From NCBI GenBank assembly GCA_963716455.1, contig CAVQTK010000004.1:1-48001 (forward strand): a stretch of 48,001 nucleotides of DNA, written 5' to 3'. The DNA is from CAVQTK01 sp963716455 (GTDB lineage: Bacteria > Pseudomonadota > Gammaproteobacteria > Coxiellales > Coxiellaceae). Below the pieces are notes generated by a model, which saw only the letters and a program-made list of their open reading frames with translations, was not told the DNA's origin and did not search any database. Shown piece by piece: positions 17,156-26,728 of this stretch. The translations under genes were made by a program, and so were the position numbers. Each line of letters begins with the position of its first letter. The stretch's first letter is position 1.

Positions 17156-18517
17156 TTATACATAAAGCATTTGTAATCTTTTTAGTAGATTTTGATGAAT
17201 ACCATCAAATCCTTTGTTACTCATAATTACTACATGGTCTGATGGTTTTAACTCGCCAGTTAAGTGTTCAATAATGGTAGATACTTGGTCCAAAGCCACG
17301 GCCTTGCCGCCTAATTCTCTTATTAAAGGGCTGACATCCCATTGTTGAGGACGCAATAAAACTATTTTATTCGCCTCACGTAAAGATTTTGCTAAAACGT
17401 CCTTATGAGTACCTTGGCTCATGGTGTTAGAACCAAATTGCACTATGGCGAAAATACGTTGCTCTCCAACGCGAGCACGCAGGGCTGCCAATGTAGTTGC
17501 AATAGCCGTAGGATGATGAGCAAAATCATCGTATACGGTAATTTCATTAACTTTGCCTCGAACTTCTAAGCGTCGTTTAACCCCTTTAAAACTCCTCAGA
17601 CCTGCTATCATCGCCTCACTAGTTACGCCTACCTCATGGGCGGCTGCTACAGCTGCTAAGGCATTGCGCACGTTATGATCGCCTATCAACGACCATTCTA
17701 CGATCCCTAACTTTTGATCACGGTGCCAAAGCTCAAAGCGGCTACCATCCGCATTTTTTTGTCGTGCATGCCAAACACTCGTGGCAGTACCAATTGTTTG
17801 GGTGGATGGCCAACACCCTTGTGCTAATACATCTGGTATCTCGGGATCATCTTCTGGATAAATGACCACTCCACTGGCAGGTACAGTTCGTAATAAATAA
17901 TGAAATTGCTTTTTAATAGCATTTAGATCAGGAAAAATATCTGCGTGATCATATTCTAAATTATTTATAATCAAAGTTCGGGGACGGTAGTGAATGAATT
18001 TAGAACGTTTATCACAAAATGCCGTATCATATTCATCTGCTTCAATTACAAAATAAGGGGATTTGCCTAAAGCTGCTGTGGCTGAAAAATTTAACGGCGC
18101 CCCACCAATTAGGTACCCTGGATTTAATCCGGCTTGGGTTAAAATCCAAGCTAACATGCTACTCGTCGTAGTTTTACCATGCGTTCCGGCTACAGCTAAT
18201 ACATGACGCTTATGTAAAACTTTTTCGGCTAGCCACTGTGGTCCAGACACATACGGTAGATTTTTATTTAATACATATTCAAGAGCAACATTTCCGCGTT
18301 TAATAGTATTCCCTATGATGACTTCATCCGGTGAAACCCGCAAATGCGTAGGGTCATAACCTCCAAAAATCTCGATACCTGCCATTTGTAAGGTTTCAGA
18401 CATAGGAGGATAGATATCTTGATCTGATCCAGAAACTTGATAACCTAACTCACGAGCCAATAAGGCTAATCCGCCCATAAAACTACCACAAATTCCTAAG
18501 ATATGGATGCGCCTCAT
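17156..18517 (-). CDS. mpl: Mpl, UDP-MurNAc : murein tripeptide ligase (peptidoglycan recycling)
   Basis: Links the recycled tripeptide L-Ala-D-Glu-meso-DAP to UDP-N-acetylmuramate. The Mur-ligase P-loop GTHGKTTT and the following catalytic segment EADEYDTAFCDKR are intact, and the N-terminus has the Mpl-type RRIHILGICGSFMGGLA. Length 453 aa is normal. It is the first gene of a unit with prpB and diverges from mlaA. Together with the nag genes it shows that cell-wall turnover products are, or were, salvaged. Confidence 0.93.
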   Translation of the reverse strand: MRRIHILGICGSFMGGLALLARELGYQVSGSDQDIYPPMSETLQMAGIEIFGGYDPTHLRVSPDEVIIGNTIKRGNVALEYVLNKNLPYVSGPQWLAEKVLHKRHVLAVAGTHGKTTTSSMLAWILTQAGLNPGYLIGGAPLNFSATAALGKSPYFVIEADEYDTAFCDKRSKFIHYRPRTLIINNLEYDHADIFPDLNAIKKQFHYLLRTVPASGVVIYPEDDPEIPDVLAQGCWPSTQTIGTATSVWHARQKNADGSRFELWHRDQKLGIVEWSLIGDHNVRNALAAVAAAHEVGVTSEAMIAGLRSFKGVKRRLEVRGKVNEITVYDDFAHHPTAIATTLAALRARVGEQRIFAIVQFGSNTMSQGTHKDVLAKSLREANKIVLLRPQQWDVSPLIRELGGKAVALDQVSTIIEHLTGELKPSDHVVIMSNKGFDGIHQNLLKRLQMLYV

Positions 18518-18713
18518 TTGCTAAGCCCTCAATCATTTAATGATTCGCCATTTTAACATATTTTTCATGCAAAAGCCTTTATATTACTTTTTGACCGTAT
18601 CGATATAAATAGATGACATGGGATAAACTCATCGTTTATACTATTTTGCTGGGAGTCTCCTACGGGATAGTGTTCTATTAATTTAATATTATTTGTTTCA
18701 AGGAAGGATTATC

Positions 18714-19578
18714 ATGTTCAGTAAAAATTTTCTTTATGGCTTAACTATTTCCATAGTTAGTGTATCCATCTCTTCATGCGCAAATAAGCAATCCCCACCC
18801 AAACGCCTAACAACCCAGCGCCTACCATTGCTGCCAAAGAAAAACAACCCGAAAATCAAATCAACTCTAATAATGGAACAGAGAAAGTAGATCCTTATGA
18901 AAAATTCAATCGTGCTATGTTCACTTTTAATGAGGTAATTGACAACTGGTTCATTCGTCCCACCGCTTTGTTCTACAATAAAGTCACTCCTGATATTGCC
19001 CAGCAAGGAATTACTAATTTTTTTAATAATCTTGATAATCTCACTACAATTCCGAATGACCTTTTACAAGGAAAATACACTTATTTTGTAGGCGATACTT
19101 GGCGTTTTGTTATTAATTCAACTTTTGGCATTGGAGGGATATTTGATCCTGCAACTCACATAGGTCTACCAAGACACCATGAGGATTTTGGTTTAACCCT
19201 CGCATATTGGAGTGGCAATGAAGGTTGTATCCAAAACCTTATTTAGTATTGCCGCTCTTGGGACCTACAACACTGTGCGACGCCGTTGGTATGATTCCAG
19301 ACACAGCTACTTCACCTTTTGTTTATATTCAACCCTACTACTATGGTTTTGGAGCCTTTGCTCTAGATGGAATAAATACTCGGGCTCAGTTACTACCTGC
19401 CGATAAATTAATGAGAGAATCTCTAGATCCTTATATTTTTGTCCGTGATGCTTATTTACAAAAACGTCATCAAGCTATTGAAAAAAATCAAACCGAGGAT
19501 GCAAGTAGACTGGATGAACCCAACTCCATAGAATCCGACTCTAAGAATTCTAATCAAACTAACCCGGAAAAAAGTTAG
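18714..19578 (+). pseudogene. mlaA: MlaA/VacJ outer-membrane lipoprotein, two frameshifts
   Basis: Outer-membrane component of the Mla system that removes misplaced phospholipids from the outer leaflet. The N-terminus has a signal peptide ending at a lipobox Cys (ISSCANK). Frame one is lost at a CCC run near 18800; the next frame gives TEKVDPYEKFNRAMFTFN and the MlaA core up to GLTLAYWSGNEG; a second loss near 19226 is followed by KPYLVLPLLGPTTLCD and the rest. One base added at each site restores a normal-length protein. The ATG at 18714 is preceded by AAGGAAGG. Two lesions make inactivation likely if the sequence is right. Confidence 0.82.
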
Positions 19579-19691
19579 GAAGTAGCAGCTCATCCCAATA
19601 CCCAAAAACCTAGAGCTTAACTCAGTCGAACGGAAAAAGCTGCCTCGATGAGATACAGTCACGCATCCCAAGTCACAAGGCTAAGTTATCT

Positions 19692-20147
19692 ATGTTTCAT
19701 GTAGTACTTTTTGAACCAGAAATTCCACCCAATACTGGCAATATTATTCGATTATGTGCAAATACGGGTACAGAATTACACTTAATTCATCCATTAGGTT
19801 TTAGCCTTGATGCTAAACAATTACGTCGTGCTGGTTTGGATTACCATGAATGGGCAACATTAAAAGAGTACTCCAACCTTGAAACATTTTACCAGCAAAC
19901 AAAACCATTGCGCTTGTTTGCTTGTACTACTAAGGCGCAACAGATTTATACCGAGGTACATTATCAACCTGGAGACGCTTTTCTATTCGGTCCAGAAAGC
20001 CGAGGGCTACCATCAGAATACTTAATGCAGATTTCTGCGGCTGAAAAAATTCGCATTCCTATGCAAACTCCAACACGGAGTTTAAATTTAGCCAATGCTG
20101 TCGCTATTATTATTTATGAAGCATGGCGGCAAAATCAATGGCAATAG
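19692..20147 (+). CDS. trmL: tRNA (cytidine/uridine-34-2'-O)-methyltransferase TrmL
   Basis: SPOUT-class methyltransferase of 151 aa that methylates the wobble ribose of tRNA-Leu. The trefoil-knot SAM motifs are visible: NTGNIIRLC near residue 16, FGPESRGLP near 98, and IPM with SLNLANAVAI at the C-terminus. Length matches E. coli TrmL. It stands alone on the plus strand after the mlaA remnant. Confidence 0.93.
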   Translation: MFHVVLFEPEIPPNTGNIIRLCANTGTELHLIHPLGFSLDAKQLRRAGLDYHEWATLKEYSNLETFYQQTKPLRLFACTTKAQQIYTEVHYQPGDAFLFGPESRGLPSEYLMQISAAEKIRIPMQTPTRSLNLANAVAIIIYEAWRQNQWQ

Positions 20148-20253
20148 ACTTCTTGCAAAACTCAGTATTTTGGGCTAATGCAAGACGTAGTGCTCGAGGG
20201 GAGAAATTTATATGCGAGTAAATGAGCACCGTATAGATGTGCTACTAGGCACA

Positions 20254-21425
20254 TTAGGAAAGGCTAGATGAAAAAACTTGTTGACCGCGGCAAAAGGTAG
20301 CTTGGACTGAAAAATTTTCGTCTAATACTACTAAATCAGCGTCTTTACCTGGAGAAACGCTGCCTTTTTTGTGCCATAAATTGAGAAGTTTAGCAGGATT
20401 TACGCTTGTTACAGCGATTATATCCGCTAAAGAACAACTGGTATATTTCAATAAATTTTTTACCGCTTGCTCCATAGTAAGTATGCTCCCTGCAAGCGTG
20501 CCATCAGCTAATCGAACAGCACCTTCCTTAATAAAGACTGCCTGTCCCCCTAGTTCTGAGATCTCTTCTTTACAGCATTTAGCACGCATGCTATCGGTTA
20601 CCAATACTAAATTGTCCTTCGTTTTAATTTTCCAAGCTAAATTTATGGTTGCAGGATGTAAATGCAAGCCGTCGGCGATTAATTCAGCAGTAACACGTTG
20701 ATCAAGTAGAATTGCTGTTGATGCTCCCGGTTCTCTGTGATGAAATTGACGCATTGCGTTAAACAAATGCGTACCATAGTGTGCTCCTGCGTTAATCGCA
20801 GCTTGAGCCTCAACAAAAGTCGCTCCACTATGGCCAATGGCAACTATAACCCCTTGATTGGCTGCATGGCGAATAAAATCCATGCTTTGCCCAAGCTCTG
20901 GAGCTATGCTAACTAATTTAATTTGATTACCTGCACAACTTTGCCAATAATTAAACAGCTCAATATTGGGGAGTAAGACTAAAGCACGCTGATGTGCACC
21001 ACAAAATTGAGGAGAAATAAATGGTCCTTCCAGATGAATCCCTACATTTCTGCTCCTTTAATATAAGCATTGTTTTTAACATTCAATACTGCTTTCTCAA
21101 TCTCATCCGGCATTGCCGTTAAGGTAGTTGCCAAAAAACCGGTTGTCCCTTCCTTAGTTATTCCGAGGCAAATGTGTTCTAGAGCTTCAGAGGTTGCATC
21201 CATGATATCAAAACCTTGTAAACCATGAATGTGTAAATCAATTCTTCCCGGAATTAAATGATATTCAGAAGGGAAATATAGGCGCAAGGCAGGTATATCT
21301 ATAGGTGGTATGCCAGAAAAAATCTGCTTAATTTTATCATCTTCTATCCAAACAGCAGCCTCTGGTAATGACTCATTTTCTATATGGACGGTAGGACCTA
21401 TAATTAAAGTGCTATTATCAACCAT
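20254..21425 (-). pseudogene. nagA: N-acetylglucosamine-6-phosphate deacetylase NagA, one frameshift
   Basis: Deacetylates GlcNAc-6-phosphate in amino-sugar catabolism and cell-wall recycling. The N-terminal part has the metal motif HIHG (PGRIDLHIHG) and stops after KGAEM at 21042. The next frame opens with NVGIHLEGPFISP and continues with GHSGAT, GTHLFNAMR, the catalytic Asp region VLVTDSMRA and GSILTMEQAV to the end. One extra A in the AAA run near 21047 would restore a full-length enzyme of about 390 aa. The neighbouring kinase and rhomboid genes are intact. Confidence 0.85.
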
Positions 21426-21428
21426 GAC

Positions 21429-22016
21429 TTAATAAGGAACGGGTAAAGGAAATAAATAATTAGCTATCAGACCAGAAAAAAAACCAAACAAATGCCCTTC
21501 CCACGAAATAGTTTGCTGTGAAGAGGGAAATAAACTAAAAAATAAGCCTCCAAAATAATATAAACTCACTGCCGCTAAGGCGATAGCCATAAAGCTCGGT
21601 TGATGATATGCATTAATCAATAAATATCCCCAATAACCCATAATTAAGGAGCTAGCACCTATATGACAGGCAAGACGTCCAAATAGCCAAACAAATAATC
21701 CAGATAGAAGAATAATTGTTATTGTAACCCAATAAAATAAATCTCGCCCGCCGATTAAGATAAAAGTAGCTAAACTTAATAAGGGAATGGTATTAAAAAA
21801 TAAATGAGTGGCGTTACCATGCAAAAATGGGGAACAGAAGATACCCGTTAAACCATACCAGCGCCGAGGAATAATGCCAAATTGATTTAATTGATAACCA
21901 AAAAGGTAGTTTATCCCTTGAAGTAACCATAGACCCAAAATACCTCCACCTAATAACCATAAATTTTCTTTGATAGTGGCTACAATAGTTTGCAGCATCA
22001 GCTCGAGTTGGTTCAT
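21429..22016 (-). CDS. rhomboid-family intramembrane serine protease
   Basis: A six-helix membrane protease of 195 aa. The nucleophile motif is GASSLIMG and the catalytic His lies in GHLFGFFSG of the last helix, giving the Ser-His dyad. The HGNATHLFFN segment matches the rhomboid loop-and-TM2 motif HxxxxHxxxN. It lies three bases upstream of nagA and a few bases from the kinase gene, so the three are cotranscribed. Substrates are unknown. Confidence 0.85.
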   Translation of the reverse strand: MNQLELMLQTIVATIKENLWLLGGGILGLWLLQGINYLFGYQLNQFGIIPRRWYGLTGIFCSPFLHGNATHLFFNTIPLLSLATFILIGGRDLFYWVTITIILLSGLFVWLFGRLACHIGASSLIMGYWGYLLINAYHQPSFMAIALAAVSLYYFGGLFFSLFPSSQQTISWEGHLFGFFSGLIANYLFPLPVPY

Positions 22017-22021
22017 GGTAA

Positions 22022-22918
22022 CTAGGAAAATTTATCCAAACGAAGCATGTAAATAGCTCCCTTTGCAGGATCGCCTTTTCTGGAGACTAAACGTGATTTT
22101 AAGGGTTCTTTGACATGGGGTTCAATGTAAGGAGCAATTCCCCCCAACAAGCAACAAGGTAATGGAGTATGACCCACAGGTAAACGCTTTTCCATAGCCT
22201 GTGCGATTTCATCAATTTCTTGGGCAGCTTCTTGAATTAAAGCAATAGCATATGGATCGTTTTTTGTACCAAAATCAGTAACATAGGGCGCAAGGGAAGC
22301 AAAATCTACTGGCCTTGCACGGGTTGACCAGCTTACCATTTTTTCCATTCGATTATTAAAATGAGCTAAGACAGCTCGAATTAAACCGGTTTCAGACACA
22401 CGACCATCAATTTGTTTGAAAGCTAAGCGTACTGCCTCCATCCCCAACCAGGCTCCCCCGCCCTTATCTCCTTGGGGGAATCCCCAACCACCCACTATGT
22501 ATCTTTTTCCTTGATACAATTCAAGGCCTATTACGCCCGTGCCAATTATAATTATTGCACCATCTTGGCACTCATGGACACCTAAACAAGCTGCATAAGC
22601 ATCTGAATCCAATATTAAGGTGGCAAATGAATGCGGTCTAGCTAAAAATTTTTCTCGAGCCTCGGGATCCTCAGTCCCAGCTAAACCTAAGCCAATATGG
22701 AATCGATAGCCAGGCTCACCTAATTTTAGCTTGGCTTGCCTTAATGCTTCTTCCACTCCAGTGTCAATAGATTGCCAAGATTGTTCTATTGAAGTGCGAA
22801 TATTAGCCGGTCCGCTTCTTGCTTGACCTAATAAATTTCCAGATATATCCTCGACAATTATTTTAGTTTTAGTGCCACCACCATCCACGCCAATAAAAAT
22901 ATCTTTTGCTTCTTTCAA
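22022..22918 (-). CDS. nagK: BadF/BcrA-family sugar kinase, probable N-acetylglucosamine kinase
   Basis: ASKHA-fold kinase of 298 aa with the phosphate loop GVDGGGTKTK at residues 10-19, the second motif GTGVIG and a third GGI near the C-terminus. BadF/BadG-type proteins of this size phosphorylate N-acetylglucosamine or related sugars. Its position beside nagA supports GlcNAc as substrate: kinase then deacetylase. With nagA frameshifted the product might accumulate or feed other routes. The symbol is given by function, not by close similarity to E. coli NagK. Confidence 0.75.
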   Translation of the reverse strand: MKEAKDIFIGVDGGGTKTKIIVEDISGNLLGQARSGPANIRTSIEQSWQSIDTGVEEALRQAKLKLGEPGYRFHIGLGLAGTEDPEAREKFLARPHSFATLILDSDAYAACLGVHECQDGAIIIIGTGVIGLELYQGKRYIVGGWGFPQGDKGGGAWLGMEAVRLAFKQIDGRVSETGLIRAVLAHFNNRMEKMVSWSTRARPVDFASLAPYVTDFGTKNDPYAIALIQEAAQEIDEIAQAMEKRLPVGHTPLPCCLLGGIAPYIEPHVKEPLKSRLVSRKGDPAKGAIYMLRLDKFS

Positions 22919-22945
22919 TTAAAAACTCCTAGTTTTTTATATCCT

Positions 22946-23947
22946 TTATGATAATGCTGCAATGGTCTTTGCAAAATAAGTGATGATGAAATCCGCTCCC
23001 GCACGCTTAATTGCCAACAAAGTTTCAATCATAGCAGCTTGTTCGTCCATCCAGCCTTGCTGAGCAGCTGCTTTAATCATGGCATATTCTCCACTCACGT
23101 GATAAGCGCCCAATGGAACAGCGGGAAAAAGTTGCTTTATCCGGTAAATCATATCGAGATAGGTGTGTGCAGGTTTAACCATGAGCATATCTGCCCCTTC
23201 AGAAACGTCAAGCTCAGCTTCACGTAAACCACAACGAGCATTTGCTGGATCCATTTGATAGGTCTGTCGTCCTCCATACTGTGGAGCACCACTACCCGCT
23301 GCTTCTCGAAAAGGGCCATAAAAAGCTGAAGCATACTTTATAGCGTAACTAAGAATAGAAACATGACTAAAACCATTCTGATCCAATCCATGGCGTATCG
23401 ACTGTACCATTCCGTCCATCATCCCACTTGGAGCAATAATATCAACCCCAGCATGGGCATGACTAATAGCTTGCTCGGCTAATAATGCCAAGGTAGCATC
23501 GTTATCTATAAGAACCTCACCTTGCTTATGAGCTGCAATCACTCCACAATGACCGTGATCCGTATATTCACAAAAGCACAAATCAGAAATGACCACAAGA
23601 TGCGGAGCCCATTCTTTAATGACACTTATAGCTCTTTGAATTATACCCGCTGTAGATAAAGCCGATGACCCTCGTGCATCTTTATATGCGGGGATACCAA
23701 ACAAAATAACCGCCGGAATGTTTAGATCTATAATAGTTTTTATTTCCTCAGCAAGACGATCTAAACTAAATTGATAATGACCTGATAAGGCAGAAATGGG
23801 TTGTTTAATGTCATTGCCTTCTTTGATAAAAAGGGGCAGTACCATATTATCAACGGAAAGTTGATGTTCACGTAATAACCTGCGTAAATTCGCAGGATGG
23901 CGAAGGCGCCGCATCCTCAGTGAGGGAAAAGACGGCGCTCTTACCAT
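22946..23947 (-). CDS. hemB: delta-aminolevulinic acid dehydratase (porphobilinogen synthase)
   Basis: Condenses two 5-aminolevulinates to porphobilinogen in haem synthesis. The Schiff-base Lys is in GADMLMVKPA and the metal-site Cys cluster in DLCFCEYTDHGHCGV, a zinc-type arrangement. Length from the chosen ATG at 23947 is 333 aa, as in other bacteria; a longer frame to 23986 would overlap the upstream lipoprotein gene. No strong ribosome site precedes either start. Confidence 0.93.
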   Translation of the reverse strand: MVRAPSFPSLRMRRLRHPANLRRLLREHQLSVDNMVLPLFIKEGNDIKQPISALSGHYQFSLDRLAEEIKTIIDLNIPAVILFGIPAYKDARGSSALSTAGIIQRAISVIKEWAPHLVVISDLCFCEYTDHGHCGVIAAHKQGEVLIDNDATLALLAEQAISHAHAGVDIIAPSGMMDGMVQSIRHGLDQNGFSHVSILSYAIKYASAFYGPFREAAGSGAPQYGGRQTYQMDPANARCGLREAELDVSEGADMLMVKPAHTYLDMIYRIKQLFPAVPLGAYHVSGEYAMIKAAAQQGWMDEQAAMIETLLAIKRAGADFIITYFAKTIAALS

Positions 23948-23970
23948 AAATACTTTCGATTGTGCATAAA

Positions 23971-24435
23971 TTAATATGTTTCCCAAGCACCGCCATTAGG
24001 ATAGTGGCAAGCGCGGCCATAAGCTGTTTGCTGCAACACACCATTAACATAGGTGCGAGTTCTATATTCGCGACAATAACGACCATTACGAGTATAATAT
24101 GCATGGGTTGGCATTACTCGATAAGTAACACCACGACGACTATTAGTCCATACATAAGTCTCATGCACGGGAGTATAGATAATTGCATTTTGCATATAAG
24201 CCCGGTCTTGAGCGTCCATTCTTTGACCAATTTGATTTCCTATAATTCCCCCTAATAAGGCGCCACCGATAATTCCTACAGGCTGAGCTGAACCTTGGAA
24301 CAGTAAGCCCCCAGCCAATCCTCCCGCTACAGCACCTGCTGCGGTAGAGCCAGGTACATTATTTCCAGGAGTACAACCAGCTATTAAGCCACCGGTGGTT
24401 ATTAGCGAAGCTAATATAGCTAAAACTTTTTTCAT
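23971..24435 (-). CDS. glycine-zipper surface lipoprotein (17-kDa-antigen-like)
   Basis: A 154-aa lipoprotein: signal peptide and lipobox ending LIAGC at residue 21, then a Gly/Ala-rich glycine-zipper segment (AAGAVAGGLAGG, GGALLGGIIGNQIG) that inserts into membrane, then a soluble Tyr/Arg-rich domain with two Cys (RYCREYRT and GRACHYPNG). This order matches the surface-antigen families described in Rickettsia and Legionella (17-kDa antigen, Lpp0805-like). An outer-membrane structural or stress role is inferred. The gene diverges from the integrase. Confidence 0.82.
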   Translation of the reverse strand: MKKVLAILASLITTGGLIAGCTPGNNVPGSTAAGAVAGGLAGGLLFQGSAQPVGIIGGALLGGIIGNQIGQRMDAQDRAYMQNAIIYTPVHETYVWTNSRRGVTYRVMPTHAYYTRNGRYCREYRTRTYVNGVLQQTAYGRACHYPNGGAWETY

Positions 24436-24550
24436 ATATTAATCCCTCATTCCTTATTGATATTATCACCAAAAGTAATTATAGACAGACCTTAACTTTT
24501 ATTCAAATTTAAACCATCCACGACTGTTGAAATTTCTTTCAAAAAGAAAA

Positions 24551-24567
24551 TATGTTATTTTATCCAC
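24551..24567 (+). promoter_or_regulatory. candidate promoter giving a leaderless integrase mRNA
   Basis: TTGAAA at about 24527-24532 and TATGTT at 24551-24556 are separated by 18 bases, a reasonable sigma-70 promoter. The integrase ATG is only 11 bases after the -10 box and no Shine-Dalgarno sequence precedes it, so the transcript would start at or next to the start codon. The assignment is by eye. Confidence 0.35.
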
Positions 24568-25836
24568 ATGGACCTTAATATAAACCCTTTACCTTTATTT
24601 GACAATTTAGAACGTTTTCTCACTTATTCAGCTAATTCACCCAATTATTCACCTGCCAATCCTAACGATTTTCGCCATGCCAGTTCTTTCCTTAAAAGTT
24701 ATCAAGGCAGCCAAGGAACTTTTAATTCCTATCGACGAGAAATTGAGCGTTTATTACAATGGTGCGGAATAATTGCCAAAAAATCTTTACCCGAACTCAA
24801 GCAAGCAGATATTGAAGATTTTATTCGTTTTTGTCAGCGACCACCTTTATCTTGGATTGGAATCAAAAAAGCCCCTCGATTTAAAGAAAAAGACGGGCAA
24901 CGGATTGCTAATCCAGAATGGCGACCATTTGTAGCAGCCGTCACAAAATCAGCACATCGAAGAGGAATCTCTCCGGATATAAAACAGTTTGCACTTTCAT
25001 ACGGAACAATTAAGGAAATATTTGCCATTTTAAGTAGTTTCTTTAACTATTTATTACAGGGAGAATATGTTCATGTGAATCCTGTAGCCCTAATTCGCCA
25101 AAAAAGTAAATTTATTCGCAGACATCAAGGCCCAATGAAAATAAGACGTTTATCAGAATTGCAATGGCAATACGTAATAGAAACTGCAAAAACTATGGCA
25201 GAATCTAGCCCCTTAGCACATGAAAGAACTCTGTTTATTATGTCAATACTTTATTCCATGTACTTACGTATATCAGAACTTACCGCTACAGTGCGCTGGA
25301 TACCCAGCATGAATCATTTTCATCGCGATAATGATGGCAATTGGTGGTTTATGACTGTTGGAAAGGGCAATAAATCACGTCAAATTGCCGTAAGCGACGC
25401 CATGCTAGCCTCATTGAAACGTTGGCGAAGCTTCCTCAAACTTACTCTACTTCCTTCTCCAGCAGACCACTCCCCTCTTCTACCTAAAACAAGAGGTAAA
25501 GGTCCCATCACTAGTACCAATTATATTCGAAAAATAGTTCAAAGTTGTTTTGATAAAGCTATTTGGCAATTACAACAAGATCATTTTAACGAAGAAGCAG
25601 AATCTTTAGTAGAAGCAACCGTACATTGGTTACGTCATACAGGCATTTCAGAAGACGTTAAACACAGGCCTCGGGAACATGTGCGTGATGATGCCGGTCA
25701 CAGCTCTAGCGCTATAACCGACAGATATATTGATGTTGAACTTCGTGAACGTCATCGAACGGCCAAGAACAAGGGATCAGGCCTGAGTAATCCCTTTTTA
25801 ACAGGAATTATAATATCCCCATTTGCAGCTTTATAA
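24568..25836 (+). CDS. tyrosine recombinase/integrase
   Basis: A 422-aa tyrosine recombinase. An N-terminal SAM-like core-binding domain (GTFNSYRREIERLLQWC) is followed by the catalytic domain with Arg in MYLRISELTA, Lys in GKGNKSRQI, His-x-x-Arg in HWLRHTG, His in DDAGHSSS and the Tyr in DRYIDVE. All catalytic residues are present. It is longer than XerC/XerD (about 300 aa). No att sites, phage genes or tRNA flank it, so it may be a stranded or domesticated recombinase. Its last 85 bases run antisense through the end of bioC, suggesting that the original stop was lost. Confidence 0.88.
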   Translation: MDLNINPLPLFDNLERFLTYSANSPNYSPANPNDFRHASSFLKSYQGSQGTFNSYRREIERLLQWCGIIAKKSLPELKQADIEDFIRFCQRPPLSWIGIKKAPRFKEKDGQRIANPEWRPFVAAVTKSAHRRGISPDIKQFALSYGTIKEIFAILSSFFNYLLQGEYVHVNPVALIRQKSKFIRRHQGPMKIRRLSELQWQYVIETAKTMAESSPLAHERTLFIMSILYSMYLRISELTATVRWIPSMNHFHRDNDGNWWFMTVGKGNKSRQIAVSDAMLASLKRWRSFLKLTLLPSPADHSPLLPKTRGKGPITSTNYIRKIVQSCFDKAIWQLQQDHFNEEAESLVEATVHWLRHTGISEDVKHRPREHVRDDAGHSSSAITDRYIDVELRERHRTAKNKGSGLSNPFLTGIIISPFAAL

Positions 25837-26651
25837 CTTAAAGGTGCGGCAGGCGCCCAACCTAATCCATAAACTATTTCAAAAGTTGCCAATAATCTTT
25901 GATCTTTAGAGTGAAAATTTTGATAGTGATTAAGCATACGCCGCCAATTATTTTTACCATATAAACCGCGGCATCTGCCTTGTGCTGCATTTGTTACCCC
26001 AGTATCACGCAAATCTTGAATTAAGCGAGAAATTGAGGCATAAGTTAAATGTAAATGCTCGGAATCCATCACTGGTTCAACAAATTGGGCAGCAAGAAGG
26101 GCATCACCAATATCGTGCATATCATGAAACGGGTGTACATGTGGATGGGTATCAACTTGCGCAAAACTATTTTGTAATTCACTTAAAGTATCAGGTCCCA
26201 AAGTGGAAAAAAGTAATAATCCCCCTGGTTTTAATACTCTATGCCACTCCTGCAACCCCAGCCAGTTATCATCCATCCAATGCCAAAGTAGATTCGAAAT
26301 CAGCAAGTCCACTGTCCCAGAAAGGAATGGAAGCTTTTCCGGCTCTGCACACACTTTCCGTGGAGTGACAGATTGAGACAGCAAATTACTGGACCAATCC
26401 ATTGCAAAAACTTGGGCATGGGGATAACGTTGAATTAACAATTCACTTAAATATCCTGATCTAGCTCCACTTTCAAGAATGACTTGGGGTTGGATATTCA
26501 TAAGATCCAAACGTTCAAACAGCCGCGTTGCAACCTCACGTTGCAATATCGCGGCTGCATTATAGCGATGGGCCGCTTGGTTAAAAGCCTTAATTATAGC
26601 CCGGCGATCCAATAGAGAAGAATTTTTCGTCGACATAAAACATTTTACCAT
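25752..26651 (-). CDS. bioC: malonyl-ACP O-methyltransferase BioC
   Basis: SAM-dependent methyltransferase that caps malonyl-ACP to start biotin synthesis. The N-terminal FNQAAHRYNAAAILQREVA is typical of BioC. The SAM loop reads ESGARSGYLSELL (usual form GxGTG), an unusual substitution at the glycine motif, and ISNLLWHWMDD and RVLKPGGLLLFSTLGPDTL follow as in the family. The start is probably the ATG at 26636 (MSTKNSSLLDRR). The C-terminus runs about 12 residues beyond the normal IPV ending into the converging integrase gene. comF lies divergent, next to bio genes as in related bacteria. Confidence 0.85.
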   Translation of the reverse strand: MVKCFMSTKNSSLLDRRAIIKAFNQAAHRYNAAAILQREVATRLFERLDLMNIQPQVILESGARSGYLSELLIQRYPHAQVFAMDWSSNLLSQSVTPRKVCAEPEKLPFLSGTVDLLISNLLWHWMDDNWLGLQEWHRVLKPGGLLLFSTLGPDTLSELQNSFAQVDTHPHVHPFHDMHDIGDALLAAQFVEPVMDSEHLHLTYASISRLIQDLRDTGVTNAAQGRCRGLYGKNNWRRMLNHYQNFHSKDQRLLATFEIVYGLGWAPAAPLSYKAANGDIIIPVKKGLLRPDPLFLAVR

Positions 26652-26728
26652 AATTACGGTATAGACTGGATTGTTTTGCAGGAAGTTATAAAGGTCACTA
26701 GCAATATCTGTTTTTAATTAGGAATATA

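Noticed and set aside
19212..19406. 64-aa plus-strand frame near the second mlaA break
   Set aside because: A third frame of the mlaA region; the MlaA sequence continues in the other frame.
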